A DNA stretch of 7,497 bases, taken from the NCBI GenBank assembly GCA_002383605.1, contig DFYK01000130.1, forward strand, positions 3,657 through 11,153, in the 5' to 3' direction. This DNA comes from Proteiniphilum sp. UBA4084. GTDB taxonomy: Bacteria; Bacteroidota; Bacteroidia; Bacteroidales; Dysgonomonadaceae. Positions 6,387-7,497 of the stretch are shown here, one piece after another. The position numbers were made by a program, and so were the translations under genes. The stretch's first letter is position 1. The number at the start of each line of letters is the position of its first letter. The notes below the pieces were generated by a model. The model was not told where the DNA came from, made no database searches, and saw only the letters and a list, made by a program, of their open reading frames with translations.

Positions 6387-7497
6387 TTATTTGAATTGTA
6401 TTCTTAAACCAACATTAAGTCCGAATATAAACGGGTTCTCGGTGCGGGCGCTCAGCGGCTGATTGTTCTTGAAATAATAGAGCAGACGTGGTTCACCAAA
6501 CAGATGCAAATTATTTTGCAACCGGTAGCTAAATCCGGCACCGCCCTGGGCAGAAAACTGAAGACCGGCTATGCGATTATATACCTCAGTGTGATGCACC
6601 ACATCGCCCTGCTGTTCAATTTCCTGTTTATAAATGGAGCGTATCCCTTTTTCTACGGTAGCACCACCCAATAGATAAAGGCTCCAGGAGTCGTTCTGCC
6701 ATACCTGGTATCTCAGGTTTAGCGGTATCCCGATATAATGTTGCTGCAGTGTGCCCCGATAGACCAACTGATCATTCCGCCGGAAACGGGAAAACAGATA
6801 GGTATAGGATAATCCGGTTTCCAGGCTGACATTGTTTCCAACTGGAAAGTCGGTAGTCACACCAACCGTAACCGGAAGACGATGCGCGATTTCAGTATAA
6901 TCACCGGGGGTTAACAGGTTATATTTTTCACCCTGACTGGTTTCGGAATCGTTGGGGAACCCGTTACCCGGAACAGGGTTGTCGTAATAAAATGATTCAT
7001 TTCCGTCGTATCCCCCAAAGGTGATATCCGGCAGGCTGTTGCCGCTACCCAAAGCCAACAAGAATGAATGTTGTTTTTGCGGATCTTGTGTCTGAACGGG
7101 AATCGGTGCAGATGCTGTCGATGATGCGATCGTCTCATCCGGTTCCAGCGGCCCTGTCTGTGCGACCACATCTTCAGATACAGCCTCGGAGAGAAGAGAT
7201 TCTGAGTCGGCAGCTTTCCAGATATCAGAAGAGGCTCTAAAGGAAACGTCCGCCTTTTTCATTTCGCTTTTTTGAAGTGGTGCCTCTTGTGCAACCAGGG
7301 TTCGCGCCGATGACTCTTCTTTTTGCGTGAAGACTGGCTCTCTGACAGGAATATCAGGTTGTTTCCCTATATTTTCAGTATCCTCCTGCGCCATTTCGGC
7401 GGCACGTTCATCCGACAAAGGATTCAGAAGGAACAAAAATCCCAGGAACAGGGCAGCCACACCGGCCACCGCCCATATCCAGTACACCGGAATTTTT
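6387..7497 (-). CDS. Membrane-anchored outer-membrane beta-barrel (porin-like) protein, 5'-truncated by window edge
   Basis: The frame is still open at the right edge (KIPVYWIWAVAG), so the N-terminus is missing; a GTG at 7487 is only an internal Val codon. Numbering from that Val, residues 4-21 form a strong transmembrane helix, 22-137 a polar Glu/Ser/Gln/Pro-rich linker with no clear domain, and 140-366 an outer-membrane beta-barrel domain of the PorT/OMP_b-brl type. The barrel shows alternating hydrophobic strands such as VSLETGLSYTYLFSRF, YIGIPLNLRYQVW, SWSLYLLGGATVEKG, FSAQGGAGFSYRL and a last strand FIFGLNVGLRIQF near the C-terminus. In Bacteroidota such proteins often have a ~50-residue cytoplasmic head and follow an ECF sigma factor gene; both would lie beyond this window, so that is expectation only. 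The function of this family is not established. The gene is followed after 15 nt by the LVIVD lipoprotein gene. Confidence 0.82.
   Translation of the reverse strand, partial: KIPVYWIWAVAGVAALFLGFLFLLNPLSDERAAEMAQEDTENIGKQPDIPVREPVFTQKEESSARTLVAQEAPLQKSEMKKADVSFRASSDIWKAADSESLLSEAVSEDVVAQTGPLEPDETIASSTASAPIPVQTQDPQKQHSFLLALGSGNSLPDITFGGYDGNESFYYDNPVPGNGFPNDSETSQGEKYNLLTPGDYTEIAHRLPVTVGVTTDFPVGNNVSLETGLSYTYLFSRFRRNDQLVYRGTLQQHYIGIPLNLRYQVWQNDSWSLYLLGGATVEKGIRSIYKQEIEQQGDVVHHTEVYNRIAGLQFSAQGGAGFSYRLQNNLHLFGEPRLLYYFKNNQPLSARTENPFIFGLNVGLRIQFK

Noticed and set aside
1..7497. CRISPR arrays, tRNA or rRNA genes, insertion sequences
   Set aside because: No regularly spaced repeats, cloverleaf-like sequences, transposase motifs or terminal inverted repeats were seen on either strand.

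Overview
The window looks like chromosome of a Bacteroidota bacterium, most likely order Bacteroidales. The evidence is candidate promoters of the TAnnTTTG type rather than TATAAT, starts without a clear Shine-Dalgarno, and protein families typical of that phylum: an LVIVD-repeat lipoprotein, an outer-membrane beta-barrel protein with an N-terminal membrane anchor, and a Tat-exported dipeptide epimerase next to an NlpC/P60 endopeptidase. GC looks close to 50 percent. The genus cannot be fixed from this sequence alone.

Layout, left to right. (1) The 3' part of a nicotinamidase gene (pncA) on +, cut by the left edge. (2) A two-gene + unit: a minimal HipA-like kinase (HipA_2 type) and a DUF3037 protein whose start overlaps the kinase stop by 14 nt. 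(3) Tail to tail with it, a - strand operon in which an SH3b-NlpC/P60 gamma-D-glutamyl endopeptidase is followed, with a 4-nt ATGA overlap, by a Tat-signal dipeptide (L-Ala-D/L-Glu type) epimerase. (4) A 236-nt divergent intergenic region with candidate promoters facing both ways. (5) A + strand protein-L-isoaspartate O-methyltransferase (pcm) with an unexpected lipoprotein-like N-terminus. (6) A hairpin terminator. (7) A - strand operon entering from the right edge: a membrane-anchored beta-barrel protein, then after 15 nt an LVIVD beta-propeller lipoprotein that ends at the hairpin.

How the genes work together. The NlpC/P60 enzyme and the epimerase form a murein-peptide catabolic pair: the endopeptidase would release L-Ala-gamma-D-Glu from stem peptides and the epimerase would convert it to L-Ala-L-Glu, as YkfC and YkfB do in Bacillus, but here both proteins carry export signals. 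The kinase and DUF3037 protein are a conserved pair of unknown function and the best candidate for an undescribed system. The beta-barrel/LVIVD operon is an envelope module; the N-terminal architecture of the barrel protein resembles genes that follow ECF sigma factors, which would lie just outside the window. No RNA genes, insertion sequences, CRISPR arrays or other signs of recent mobility were seen. The only gene-free stretches are 4018-4253 and 5010-5096, both described below.
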